Under the pieces are notes generated by a model. That model did not search any database, was not told where the DNA came from, and saw nothing but the letters and a program-made list of their open reading frames with translations. A stretch of 37,500 nt of DNA from Halisarca cf. caerulea. Its lineage: Eukaryota; Porifera; Demospongiae; Chondrillida; Halisarcidae. The DNA lies in the NCBI GenBank assembly GCA_963170055.1, contig CAUJGJ010000347.1, forward strand, positions 307,501 to 345,000, in the 5' to 3' direction. The translations under genes were made by a program, and so were the position numbers. This document shows positions 1 to 36,013 of this stretch, piece after piece. Numbering within the stretch: position 1 is the first letter of the stretch; the number at the start of each line of letters is the position of its first letter.

Positions 1-999
1 GTTTTTAAAATTAGTTCAAGTAATTATAAATACACTTGGGCTCACTATATATTAGATTGAGTTTTTTGCTTTCCCCCTTGAGAGGAGGTTATCCGTAGAG
101 CTTCACCAGAAACACACGCGACTATAAGAGTTCTGCATCGAGATCAAATCCAAGCAATTTTTGCACTTTTATGCAGTTTAATGACACTGTGCTTACTATA
201 CCGATCCATTATCTCCCCTCCGTCCACATCCTCTCAAAGTAGACCATCTTCTCGAGGTACAGTTGCCATAGTAAGTTATACTGACATAATCACTTAGCAC
301 TCCAACAACATCCTATAATACGACAATCTTTTGAGTACCATTGCACGTTGGATTAGTCTCCCTGTACATGCAATCTCCATTCAGCAATCCCTGCAACATC
401 ATGCACATGATTGCCAAATTTCATGCACAAATGCTATAAACCCTTCTCTAGACCACTTTACAAGTGTCATGCTATTCTTGCCATCCTGACAACTGTATGA
501 TAATGTTCCACTGCACGCGTCCATCCATGCATGTGCAAGAACGTACCGCGGCCCTCTGCTTTTCAGCATGACCATGCATTTCACTACATATGTATTAGTG
601 GTTACTACAAAAAGCAAGTTTCCTACACACCTTCGGAACCTATATCTATCTACATGGTGGACTCCCTCGCTAGTAGGAAAGTGCATGGGTACTCCATCTG
701 TACTGAACAACTACCTGTGGCCGGTGGTATGCATTATATTACATGAGCTAATAGATTTGCAGGCAGCTGCATTTCAGGGGAGTCCTTGACTAATGGAGGA
801 TTTAATGACTGTACTAAAACTTAAAAATGGCAGACACAATGGGGCATTGGGCGATAATAGGGCTGTATAGGTCTGGACATGTGAGCCATGTATGTATATA
901 TTATGTGCACATGCATGTGACGTGCGTAAGAAAAACGCAGTAGATAAAGGGATAAATCTGCAAGAGTGAGCTGTACGCACATCACTTCCAAGGGCCCTT

Positions 1000-1453
1000 G
1001 TACAGGAGCAACTCACTACAGCTAGCTCTCTCTGTATAAACCAGGCCCTTTAAAAAAAAACTCTTCATAAACTGTTCCATCTACAAGTGTATGGTGGTAC
1101 AACATTGTTACTCAATGACATGCAAATAGAAAGGATGCCATTGCATGTGTAGAAAAAACTTGTGGTTTCTTTATCTCAACCTGATGCACTCCACCATAGG
1201 CATACACACACTCCAACCACTTCTGGAGAATGTATCATTCAGCTATGCAAAGAAATTATATTCATTACTATCATTAAGTGAAGCAATGTAAATATTTATT
1301 TAAAGATAATACACCAAAAAGCACATTTTTCACACAAATTATACTCAAGTATACAGTTTTATAGTATGAAATCACACAGTTTCACATAGAAACACAAACG
1401 CATGTATATCATACCAGTGTGCATGCATGCGCACACACACGCATGCACACAAG

Positions 1454-1503
<50 letters not shown>

Positions 1504-2700
1504 ACCATACATCCAAACACCGCAATCACAACACAAAATGCAATATGGCGTTTACGTAACACAGGCACATCACTGAACACATTTCATGCACACAATACAA
1601 TAGTTTTTGCACTTAGTCTAGTAAAAATAATACAGTAACAATATGCAGCAAATTCAACACCACCATCGTGTACAGAGGCCTAGGGCAGTGATAACATTTC
1701 ACCCGAGTATAATGTCATGCAGATAAGGACAATTATATCCAATAATAGTATCTGAATGAAGGATACAATATAAATGCAGTACATTTTACATAATTCATTG
1801 TCATGGAAACGGATGTTTTATGTCCATCTTCTAAATCTAAGCCTTGAACGATAGGCACATGGGTCAAGAACACTCGTAGGGAGAATTTCTGCATAATCAT
1901 GTGACTGAGTAAAATTTAAATACTAATGGTCTGCTATGAATGAGAGTGCATAATGAAGAATCTTCAGTGTCCCGAGATTCACTACAATGAGAGGAGTCCA
2001 CCATATTATTATAATAATATTCATGACAGTTCCATGGTCTGTTTAGAGGCTGCCAGTACAGGAGTAACTCTCTACAGTTACAGCTCTCTCTGTACAAACC
2101 AGACCCCTTTCATAAAAAGTATAGGAAATCGTACACATATATGGAAATATGCATGGTGGTATAACGTTGTAAATTATGAATAACAATTAGATAGGACACC
2201 ATTCACTTGTTAAGAAAATACTTGTGGTTTCTTTATCTCCACTTGATAACCTCAACAATGCAGGCATGAGATCATCTTTGCTTATATTTTATACATAATC
2301 ATTGTGTACGGTGACATATTATATCATAAAATTTTACATAATATTGCAAACAGACTGCCATAAACAATCATACAATATACATTATAATTATAGCACGTAT
2401 ACAGCAGGATAGCACACACACACATGCACATAAACACACACGTATGCATGCGCACATAATACGTACATGCACACAAACACACACATTGTGAAGCACATGC
2501 ATATACGCACACACTATATCAATAGCACACATGCACATGCACACGCACATTCATACACACTTACAGTATACCATCACAACACAAACGCCATTGCAACAAA
2601 AAATGCATGAAATATGAGTACTAGAAGAGAATAGACACAAACTTTGACACATTTCAAGCACAAAAACAATAAAACTGGCATTTGCCATTCAGTGAAACTA
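1000..2700. repeat. Diverged direct duplication, ~0.65 kb units about 1.05 kb apart
   Basis: Copy A spans about 1000-1640 and copy B about 2055-2700. Matching landmarks in the same order: TACAGGAG..AACTC, CTCTCTCTGTA..AAACCAG, CTTGTGGTTTCTTTATCTC, a CA-rich tract, CAGTATACCAT and ACACATTTCA. Identity is patchy, so the duplication is old. Confidence 0.6.
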
Positions 2701-4120
2701 ACAATCTGATCATCTGAATCAACAGTACCTGCATACAGACATACATATTGCAAGAGTGGAAACTTGTCATTAGAAAAGTCACCAAGCTAGGGAAGAAGGA
2801 GCTTCAAATCAAATGAATTACAGTAACTGCAGATCATATATAACACAATGCTAACAATGCACAGAGCACGAAATACAAGACTAGTCTACACGTACTATAG
2901 TAATCACATCTTTATATAAGCCTAGTCTGTCTTCCAACCAGAAGCATGACATGAATACCCCTCGTTACAGTTACAGTAACTGCATTCAGAATAAACATAT
3001 GAATTAAACATTCATAATATTTTATCATGCTGTCAGAGTGTAAACAACCATGAATTCATGATGTAAACTGTTTGCACTCTGCAAGATTAATATAATATAT
3101 TCAATGTTCAATGACATATACATTGTCCAAAATAGGGTAAAAACTAATATCAAGAGAAAACAAAGTATATATATACAATACTGACACTGAGTTTGAGTTT
3201 TAGCTACTCAGCAGAAGACATGTTAGTGTTAACAAAATATTTTCCAAATCGCCCAACAATTATCTAGTCACACACCACTATAAGTCTGATTTAATTCCCT
3301 CTGTTTTTATAACATTTCAACAAAATTTTTAATTACAGTCCTTTCTATTGTTTTCATGTCAATCCTCGCCAATTTCATTGATCCATGCATGTACATGCAA
3401 TTTGAACCAAAGTTGCCTAAATCTCCAGAGAACCAAACATGTTGATGCTCATGCAATTCGACCATGCAATCTCATGCAGCCATATACTTTTGCTTTGATG
3501 CATGAACAACAACAGTACTATACTTGGAGGCTACATGTGAGTGAAAGTTACAAAATGTTGTTGTTGTTGTCTGAGCTAGAGGTAACTTGGAGCGGGTGCA
3601 GTAGAAGCTGAACTTGAATTGTTTACTGTTCAGATCAGCTGTGGTTTCTATAAAAATTAACCCTTCAAATATAATTGGACAGCTTGAAACCTGTTTGCTG
3701 CAGATACAGTTAACTAGAGTATACAGAATAAGAACTGTTCTACAGCTTCCCTATAAACAGCACTATATGCAGTACAGCTGTAGTCGGACATCTTATGATA
3801 ATCCTGCATTCTCCCCATGTTAACCACATTATATATATGCTAGTCTAAGAGGCACTCACCAAGCATGATACACCTGACGGCATACTAACAAGCATTCATT
3901 GGATATAATTTGACAAACCTCTGCATGATACGTACTGTAATCTGACATCCAAAATGAGGCCCATGGAGAGTTGAATCGTGGAGATTTCACAATGTACTAA
4001 CAAACACTGTCACCCCACAAGTGTACTCTTACGATACTTATATTGTAAGAGTACATATCATGCATATCAGTTGAGTAAAGGTACATCAGCCAGTGGACAT
4101 GTAAAACAACATGATCATGG

Positions 4121-4340
4121 TACATCATGGTACATCATGGTACATCATGGTACATCATGGTACATCATGGTACATCATGGTACGTCATGGTACATCATGG
4201 TACGTTATGCTACATCATGGTACATCATGGTACATCATGCTACATCATGCTACATCATGCTACATCATGGTACATCATGCTACATCATGGTACATCATGG
4301 TACATCATGGTACATCATGGTACATCATAGTACATCATGG
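4121..4340. repeat. 10-bp minisatellite, 22 units (TACATCATGG)
   Basis: The units are exactly 10 bp and mostly TACATCATGG, with C/G changes at position 10 and a few single changes. Long frames across it are a by-product of the repeat. Confidence 0.95.
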
Positions 4341-5094
4341 TACATATTATCAAATGGTAAAAGACAGTCAAAAAATACACATAGCTGCATGCGGAAACTT
4401 GCATGTACGCATGAACAAATGAACTTGGGCAATTGTACACATAACAAACACTCCATGGAACTACAATATGCATGGCGTTTCATCTATCATAAATAATTGC
4501 ACGCATGCAAAGAATTGATCGTATAAACTTGCAGCTAGGTGACGTCCTTCTAGCTAGGACTTTCCCACCACATCTACAGCATTCACACAGCATCCCTTTG
4601 AAAATGTCACTGCCAAATGCATGAGTTCATTTTCGATAAACTTCGCATAACAGGTATCCGTGCACTGCTACCGTCGACAATCCTGTATGTACCGCGCAAT
4701 AACCGCCAGTTTACATTTTCTCATCCGAGCTGAAGTAGAGATAAAAGACGAATAGGAAATCGAACATACACAATAGAAAATACCAATACCAATAGACAGG
4801 GTGTGAATAAACAAGAACATGCACATCACATGGATGGCCGGTTGGCACTGAATAAATCAAATAACTTGAAAATCGTCCACAGTATCGAAAAGAGGCAACT
4901 TCGTATGTTGACATTTAACTAGAACCAACTAGGTTGAGGTAGTCATGACCACCAACAGAGGGACTAGAAGGAGACCATCATGTCCTCCAGCTGTGACGAG
5001 AAGAACTTCTTCAAGGCCACATGGTTCACTGCTAAGTGCCGTTTTTGTCCGTAGTTGTGGTCCGTATCGGATATCCTAGCGCCTTCAACTGTCA

Positions 5095-5102
5095 GTCACG
5101 TG
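5095..5102 (+). promoter_or_regulatory. CLEAR-like E-box GTCACGTG
   Basis: GTCACGTG followed by GT matches eight of the ten bases of the palindromic TFEB/MITF CLEAR site GTCACGTGAC. It lies about 1.2 kb upstream of the TRPML start codon and about 125 bp upstream of a strong donor (ACTTG/GTAAGT at 5225/5226) that could end a noncoding first exon, spliced to an acceptor at 6272. MCOLN1 is a TFEB target in vertebrates; the link here is inference. Confidence 0.4.
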
Positions 5103-5320
5103 GTTGCACAGGTGGTTGTGTTTCTGGCCCAGCGGGCGTACGTAGTTCACCTTTGTTTATGATTTTAGCTAGGTTCGGAGTCGCTTTTACCTTCTATTGA
5201 GTGTTTCTGAGCACGCTTATACTTGGTAAGTATCAAAGAGTAACCGTATTTTTAGTAAGAATTGTGTATGACGCGTATTTACTCTCTGTAAGTCTCAAAT
5301 ACACAGTGTGCATTGATATC

Positions 5321-5322
<2 letters not shown>

Positions 5323-5374
<52 letters not shown>

Positions 5375-5409
5375 TTGTGTGTATGTGTTTTGTGTGTGTG
5401 TATGTGTAT

Positions 5410-5470
<61 letters not shown>
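5323..5470. repeat. (GT)n microsatellite
   Basis: About 148 bp with short interruptions, directly downstream of the possible 5'UTR exon of TRPML. Confidence 0.95.
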
Positions 5471-5471
<1 letters not shown>

Positions 5472-6005
5472 TGAATATGTACATACCTTCCCAAATTATC
5501 TGTGACTTACATTTGTAAGTACAAATTACAATATATGTGCAGTGGTGGAAATAGCATTTGACATTTGCTAGGACAAATGGTTGATCCACTGTTATATTGG
5601 TAGGGCGTTTTGAAAATTGGTCAGCCATTTCTGATCATCACAGATTATGTATGTACGTATGTACATGTGTACATACATAATGCAAAGGAATCTTTATCAC
5701 TGAACCTTGAGGTTGGCAAAACAAATTGGCACTCAACTGCAATATAGCCGATAACAGCGACTCAGCTCTCAGTTTTATTAGTCAACCAAATGGCTGACCC
5801 AACTCAATTTTGGTCATATTGGTGTTATGTTCAGAAAACAGCAGATGGCAGGCAGCTATTTATAGCTCTGAATGTGTGTATGTATGTACTGTACCGTATA
5901 TCTTCTAGTATGTACGTATGTTCATTTATATGTACACACACATTTGCACATGCGTACATACTCGTAGATTTTCACAAACATAATAATATTATGCACATTT
6001 ATACT

Positions 6006-6193
6006 CAGGGCTATTTTAGAGGGGGGCAGGGGGGGGGGCACTTTGCCCCCCCCCCCCCCTGAAAGTTTCTCTGCCTCCCCTGAGATGGATCATGCCCCCC
6101 TGTGTGTGAGCAGATGGGTACATGGCTAGCCCCCCCTAAAGTGTAGAAAGTTTCAATATGCCCCCCTGGCATTTTTTTTGAGAAAAATCCCTG
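6006..6193. mobile_element. C/G-rich palindromic element
   Basis: The ends CAGGGCTATTTT and the reverse complement CAGGGATTTTTC form imperfect terminal repeats. The inside has repeated runs of 6-14 G or C that can fold on themselves. It sits 104 bp upstream of the TRPML ATG. Confidence 0.45.
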
Positions 6194-6297
6194 ATACTAT
6201 ACATTATTGTGCATGTGTGAATGTGACCATTTCTCCGTCATATGACATTGTTGTGTTGCTCAACATTGGCAGACGTGTACATAAATAACTGATCAAA

Positions 6298-21867
<15,570 letters not shown>

Positions 21868-22013
21868 TGATTCTCAAAATATGAGGTGCTCTTTCAAGGA
21901 TCAATGCCACTTCTCTTTGCCTGTGTATCAATTACTGTTTGCTTGAAATTGTTAACTGAAGTATTGTAATTACCTTTTGTTTTTTTTATTTTCGCTACCC
22001 TGTACATTACATG

Positions 22014-22062
22014 GTGGAAGGGTGGAAGGGTGGAAGGGTGGAAGGGTGGAAGGGTGGAAGGC
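22014..22062. repeat. 8-bp tandem repeat GGGTGGAA
   Basis: About six units, G-rich on the TRPML sense strand, in the predicted 3'UTR. Confidence 0.9.
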
Positions 22063-22123
22063 GGATGAATGCTCTTAAGTGTAAAACAATAATGAACTGA
22101 TGTTTTGTACTCCGTTGCATCAT

Positions 22124-22326
<203 letters not shown>

Positions 22327-22391
22327 TATGGCCATCATGCTTGTACATTTCATAATAATTATTTTATTCCATGTTTAATTTTCACTTAATG

Positions 22392-22397
22392 AATAAA
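22392..22397 (+). terminator. Polyadenylation signal AATAAA, likely TRPML
   Basis: This AATAAA lies 525 bases after the TAA of TRPML exon 16. The 3'UTR would therefore contain the (GT)100 tract. A reverse-strand AATAAA at 22363-22368 could serve the convergent Ras gene. Confidence 0.4.
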
Positions 22398-23530
22398 GTT
22401 ATGGATTACTATTTTACCATAATAGCTCTAGATTAATATAATTGTAGCATGTAATTAATGGTCCATATATTATGCATAATATGTGCATCCATTGATACAT
22501 AATAATATTAATAGTCTTTTGAATATTGGTTTAACGGGTCGATGTTTCGTTTGAATTGACTCACATTTAATGAATTGCAACATCCATTATAAATGAAACA
22601 AAAAATGCATTAATCGAAAAAGACTAATATAGTATACAGTCACAATTTGATTTATCCAGAAATAATAAAAATTATAATCTCATTTATATCCGATACTGAT
22701 TTATACAATTTCACCTGATTTATCAAGCACCTATTATAGGGAACAATGTACATGCAGATATATATCAATTTAATTGTCTGATAAATCATGCAGAGCCCCC
22801 TAGCATGCATGTATACGTGTCTATAGATACTGTATATCTGGAAATATTGGCGACACATTTTTAATTTGGCAATTTGGCGGTCAGGATCAAAATTGCCATA
22901 TTTATATCACCAAATTTACATAAACCTACTTATTATGCTTTGTCCTTGCTGTGCAACCGCCAAATTTAATTTCCACCAATATTAAAGTACAGCCTGATCT
23001 TGTGCAAATCACCAAATTTAATGATCGCCAATATTTCCGTATATATATGGTACATGACCAAAAGGCCTTGAAAACAGTACAATGTCATAATTAATACATA
23101 CAACTCAGATGCGACTTGTTACCACATGGATTAATATTATCACATGCATGCATGCTTTAGCCAAAATATATCGATACAAAGATTGCATGCATGCATGCAC
23201 GTATGTGTGCGTGGATCCCAACTATACGATGCTGTATGTATATAATGATATAACTGCATATTTATATATTATTATATAATTTGACTGCACATAAATGCAC
23301 AGTACTGTATCGTCAATGGAGAAATCTCACGCAGGCCATATTCTGCGCAAAAAAATTAATTGAAACATGCAATTTTATATACTTACAATAATTATCGGAA
23401 GTTGCAGATCTAACAATGTGAAAATAAGAGTAGGTACATTAATTACACAATGAGGACATGATCCAATCTCGGAAATCTAATATAATATCACGGGTGAAGA
23501 TAAGAGGTTTGACGTCAGAAAATATAACCA
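22398..23530. other. Ras 3' region, AT-rich, no gene seen
   Basis: No coding exon on either strand. It holds a palindromic element at 22831-23041. Part is probably Ras 3'UTR, since a reverse-strand AATAAA lies at 22363-22368. Confidence 0.5.
22831..23041. mobile_element. GGAAATATTGGCGA-ended MITE
   Basis: The left GGAAATATTGGCGA and right TCGCCAATATTTCC ends are exact inverted repeats next to TATA-rich flanks. The inside repeats AATTTGG/CCAAATT blocks. It resembles the 29935-30370 element in layout. Confidence 0.65.
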
Positions 23531-32135
<8,605 letters not shown>

Positions 32136-32468
32136 CTCTCCTCCGCTGCTAGAAACTAGCTTCAAATCTTCCAGAAAGACGGTCGGTGGTCACTGACTTC
32201 ACTTATTATAGGAGCTAGTTACTATAAATAGAACAATCACTTGCATGTCCTAATATGGACCTACATCCTCTTGTACTATCTTTAGCTCGACGCCATATTA
32301 GCATATTCTTATAACACAAATATTACATGTCAAAGGGTCGGTATTTCATGTATTAATTTGAAATGGAAATTGACAATCCGACAGCCAGCGCTTGTCCTTT
32401 CAATTTCGGACACGCTCTTGCGGTCGGCACGGAAGCTTTGATACACATCAGCTAGTTGTTGGTCTGTC
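32136..32468. promoter_or_regulatory. Divergent Ras / G-gamma promoter region
   Basis: These 333 bp separate the two start codons. They contain CTATAAATAG at 32222-32231 (MEF2 consensus, and a TATA-like box in the G-gamma direction). A perfect CArG box CCTAATATGG lies at 32249-32258, and CGCCATATT at 32291-32299 is YY1-like and overlaps a one-mismatch CArG box at 32293-32302. Transcription start sites cannot be placed from sequence. Confidence 0.6.
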
Positions 32469-32572
32469 ATGGCAAGTCCGGTACAGCAGCTCAAATTAGA
32501 CGAGGCAATCCTTCAGTCGCTAAAGCTTCAAGCAGAACTTCCCAGACAGAACGTGTCTGAGTCTGCGAGAGA
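32469..32572 (+). CDS. GNG: G-gamma exon 1
   Basis: ATG in TCATGG context. It encodes 34 residues plus two bases of E35, the N-terminal helix that forms a coiled coil with G-beta. The donor is GA/GTAAGT; reading through meets TAA at once. Confidence 0.93.
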
Positions 32573-34296
32573 GTAAGTCATGAGCGTGGGTGCGGAGTTG
32601 GCGCGCCCAGTGGGAGAGACCAATAGCGTTACGCTACGTGATAAATGCCACGTGCCTGCACATTCCTCAGGGGTCGCTTCACGTCAATCTTCCTATGTAG
32701 ACTAGAGAAAATGGTAATTTATTTTTTTATACTATAGCGCTTGTACAAGTCTCAAACGGTATCCAAATGCATATATTTTCCGTATACTACTGTACCAGCA
32801 TCTAGATATTTCTGATATACGAAGAGTGGGAGAGTGGCAGCTGTCTGCAGGGGCTTCTCCTGGTATAAAGTGTACACTTAGTGTACCTAATGGTTGGCAA
32901 AAAGTGGTTGGTACGCTGTGCACTGGATGCAAGTGCTTGCGCTTACATCCGTTATTTACCGTCACTTGATCCAAAAATAATTAACTCATAATAATTGAAA
33001 GGTATGTCATTTGATAGACGTGTATGTGGTGTGTATGTGTGTGTGTGTGTGTGTTTGTGTATGTGCACACCTGTACGTGTGCGAAATGTAGGTGTATGGC
33101 ATGTGTGTATGCATTTACATGTCTTCCAATCTAACTCAATTTTGTTTATTTTTCTGATTCCATTTGCATATAAAAATATGTATTATACTATTATATGTAT
33201 GTGTATAATTGTACATATGCATGGCTTGTGTAATGATTTTGTGATGTTTGCAATCAGACCTGACAATCCCAAAGCAAGCCACTGCATCACCTCTTCAGTG
33301 GGCAGTGGAAACTTGTCTGAGCTAGTTGCAGGCGTATTCTGGTGTACAGAATGGCAACATGGGAGGGTTTTCTATAGCTCTACGTGTTAACTGCACATCA
33401 GTCTGTGGTCCATGATGCTGTGGGATACCGTTAACATGTTAGCAAATTGCACCTTCAACGTCCCTAGTATTCCCAATAGTTGCAATACCGTGTACCTAAA
33501 ATCAGGTTCTGATGTGATGAGCATTTCTCATGCAATCCCTTGATATTTGCGTCCAGAGATCCCACCATGCATCTGCAGGCATACAGCGCAATCTACTTTC
33601 AATGTTTGAGAAAACATTCTATTCAACTTAAAAGTGGGAAACTTGCGTTTCCTATTGCAGTGTACTCTGTACTTCTGTCCATTGTGTGGAGGAATGTATT
33701 TAGCTGCGTGCGTACATGTGTATATGTAGCCACCATTGAACCCATCGTCACTTGTACTGCAGCAGTACATGGAGTACGGTAGCACTACATACATAAGGTG
33801 TAGATTACGGGAAAACAAAATGGCTGAATGGGGAGTTGGGCTAACGCAACGGTGCTATACTCTAATGCTATGACTAACGCTAAGTAAACATTACTCTTGG
33901 ACTAATAATAATTATAATATCATTATACTGCGGGATTCTTTTAACTGTGGGAGACCTAAAATATGTGCAAATTTTGCAAGGAATAGGTCATTTGCGAGTT
34001 AAGCCGTTGATGTGGGAACATTTCAAGGTATAATATGTTGCTGGTTAGCAGTCAATCAGTGAAAATTTCCTCAAGAGAATTTGACTTTGTGTCACCTTTA
34101 ACCTTGGAACAATAGCCTAAAGAGGGTGCATTGCTAAGGCCCTGGAATATTCTAGCTGCTATGGATAGGGCTTTACATTGCCTAGTATATACCCTATATA
34201 TATATATATATATATCCATTTTTCTTATATCTAAATTTTTTTTTCCAAAACACCTTTACTACCCTCCATTTCTCCATGTATATGCATGTGTGTGTG

Positions 34297-34367
<71 letters not shown>

Positions 34368-34646
34368 ATGCATTGGTTGGTGAGTATGCCGCAAGTGCCC
34401 ATATATATAATATATACACATGCGTATGTTTGGATGTAGGCATGTACATGTATTTCAGTCTGGCTACATGTTGTTACCACTCTATACACATATGTTCATG
34501 TTCTAGTTTTTCATTGCTCTTGTTGTTTATTTTATTGAATATATAGATTAATTGAATATTGCCAGATTCACGAAGAGCAAGACCCTATGATTAATCAACC
34601 AGCCTTTAATCCTTTCCGAGTGAACAAGAAGTGCAAGTTATTCTGA
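32469..34646 (+). CDS. GNG: Heterotrimeric G-protein gamma subunit, 2 exons, 67 aa
   Basis: G-gamma forms an obligate dimer with G-beta at the plasma membrane and relays GPCR signals. Exons are 32469-32572 and 34547-34646, joined in phase 2 (donor GTAAGT, acceptor ATATAG). The protein starts MASPVQQLKLDEAILQSLKL, a coiled-coil helix. The second exon reads LIEYCQIHEEQDPM and ends with NPFRVNKKCKLF; the NPF motif and the C-terminal CaaX box (CKLF) are family hallmarks. The length is at the short end of the usual 65-75 aa. The upstream neighbour Ras is divergent. Confidence 0.95.
32573..34546. other. G-gamma intron, no gene seen
   Basis: 1974 bases. It holds a short GT-rich stretch near 33025, a (TA)n stretch at 34194-34215 and a (GT)n tract at 34287-34366. 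No exon is recognisable. Confidence 0.6.
34547..34646 (+). CDS. GNG: G-gamma exon 2 with CaaX
   Basis: It completes E35 and encodes the second helix, the NPF motif, a KK pair and CKLF before TGA at 34644-34646. Confidence 0.94.
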
Positions 34647-35203
34647 TGTCATCGCACTACAACTTAAAATAGTTTGTTTTCTGTATACAGTGTGCTCATT
34701 AATTTTTTACCACATCAATGTTGTACGTATATCCAGGTGACACAGTGTTTCGATCGGCCATTTTTTCTTATCAGTTGTAAAATGTGGTCTGTGTTTGTGT
34801 GTGTGCCAAGTGTGTTAGAGCATTGTGATGTTATGATGTGTGTTAATAGCACTCCATGGACATCTAAAAGCTGAATTGTGTCGGGTAATGTAATATTATT
34901 GTATATGTGTACAATACGGATACACATATTCATCAGTATTCTTTGCAAGGTAAAATGCCTGCATGGAGGTAAAAAGTAGATTTGAAATGGGACTGAAAAT
35001 TGGAATTCTTAATCTTGGCAGCCCGTTATATATAATATAGTCCAAAGGGTTACTGCTCAGTGGGGTGTCTATCACTCGGTCATGATCAATACAGTACAAG
35101 GAATCGTAAGCTTACGTACACTACAGTACAGCAAATGGATCACGAGGTAACTGGTTACATACTGCATAATATTCCCATCGACCAGGCATGCATACTGGAC
35201 AAT

Positions 35204-35473
35204 CTACCAGCTAGCTGATACATAAGTTATGTGACAGCTCAATGGACATGCAATTTGATCCACCCTGTACTTGTGCAGAATGGAATGAGTGGTCAATAGG
35301 TCAGTAATGCCTCTGGGAAGAATGCCGGAGGGGAGGAAGACCTTATATATTCCAAAACAGTTAGCCATAGTGTGTGTGTATAACACTGTGTATGCTAACG
35401 TGGTGTCCTCAGGCACGGGCATACGGTAGGACCCGTGTTTGGTACTTCTTTTTGTAGAAGAAACTTCTGACAT
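35204..35473 (-). CDS. Possible small ORF, 89 aa, divergent
   Basis: It opens with ATG in GCTATGT context and starts MSEVSSTKRSTKHGSYRM. I see no known domain. Support is only the open frame and its position about 180 bp from the CRE/NRF1/ETS cluster, which could be bidirectional. The frame may run into intron or noncoding DNA. Confidence 0.2.
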   Translation of the reverse strand: MSEVSSTKRSTKHGSYRMPVPEDTTLAYTVLYTHTMANCFGIYKVFLPSGILPRGITDLLTTHSILHKYRVDQIACPLSCHITYVSASW

Positions 35474-35653
35474 AGCAATGCGGGTGCTCCCCTCGTGTAT
35501 GTAACGCCTCCTATACTGGCAGTCTGTATTTAATTACTTCAAATAATGCTATCACCATAATATGACAGAATTTTACACTCTAAAATTCTGCCAGTGTATT
35601 TTCCGAGTATCACTACGTCAGAGGCGGAAACTAGCTGCAGCAAAGAGTCCTGA

Positions 35654-35717
35654 TGACGTCATTCTACTCGTTGCACTGCGCATGCGCATTCAAAATTGTT
35701 CACAACCACTTCCTGTG
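35654..35717. promoter_or_regulatory. CRE + NRF1 + ETS promoter cluster
   Basis: Within 64 bp lie TGACGTCA (35654-35661, full CRE/ATF), GCGCATGCGC (35678-35687, full NRF1 palindrome) and ACTTCCTGTG (35708-35717, ETS). This is the usual make-up of a TATA-less housekeeping promoter and sits about 300 bp upstream of the acidic-protein start. Confidence 0.65.
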
Positions 35718-36013
35718 TGAGTCTCCCACTTGTACAATCGTTTGGCATTTATCTCTGTCAAGTGACAGTGAAGAAGTCTACATCGAGGAGAAGTTGTAGT
35801 TAGAACACACATTCTATCTACGGCTAGCCACTAGTCAAGTTTACTCCGTTGCGACGTACACTTTTTGACACAAGTGTGCATTTCTGTCAGTAAGCATATA
35901 TCGCACTATTTATGCATTGCTCCTTTAGCTTCTTCGTTCTAACGTAGACTAGAGCCTTAGGACAAGCCTGTGGGAAGGTTTTCCAGTTGTCCGGTTGTAT
36001 ATGCGTACATAAT

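Larger units (their letters stand above)
1..4900. other. No supported gene; AT-rich, repeat-bearing
   Basis: I find no exon with family homology on either strand. The longest non-repeat frame (399-710, reverse, 103 aa) has no domain or splice logic. The region holds a (CA)n tract (1456-1499), a diverged duplication and a 10-bp tandem array. It may be 3'UTR or intergenic DNA of a gene outside the window. Confidence 0.6.

Noticed and set aside
399..710. 103-aa reverse frame
   Set aside because: No domain, no splice context, random-looking composition.
4111..4422. Frames repeating VHHGTSWYIM
   Set aside because: The 10-bp repeat is open in all three frames; no start context or domain.
4960..5090. 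Short frames on both strands (plus MSSSCDEKNFFKATWF; minus NHVALKKFFSSQLEDMM)
   Set aside because: Under 45 codons, no clean splice sites in phase, no family match; probably 5'UTR or promoter DNA of TRPML.
5790..5880. Frame starting MADPTQFWSYWCYVQ as an alternative TRPML first exon
   Set aside because: It runs into repeats without a convincing donor; the ATG at 6298 has a phased donor.
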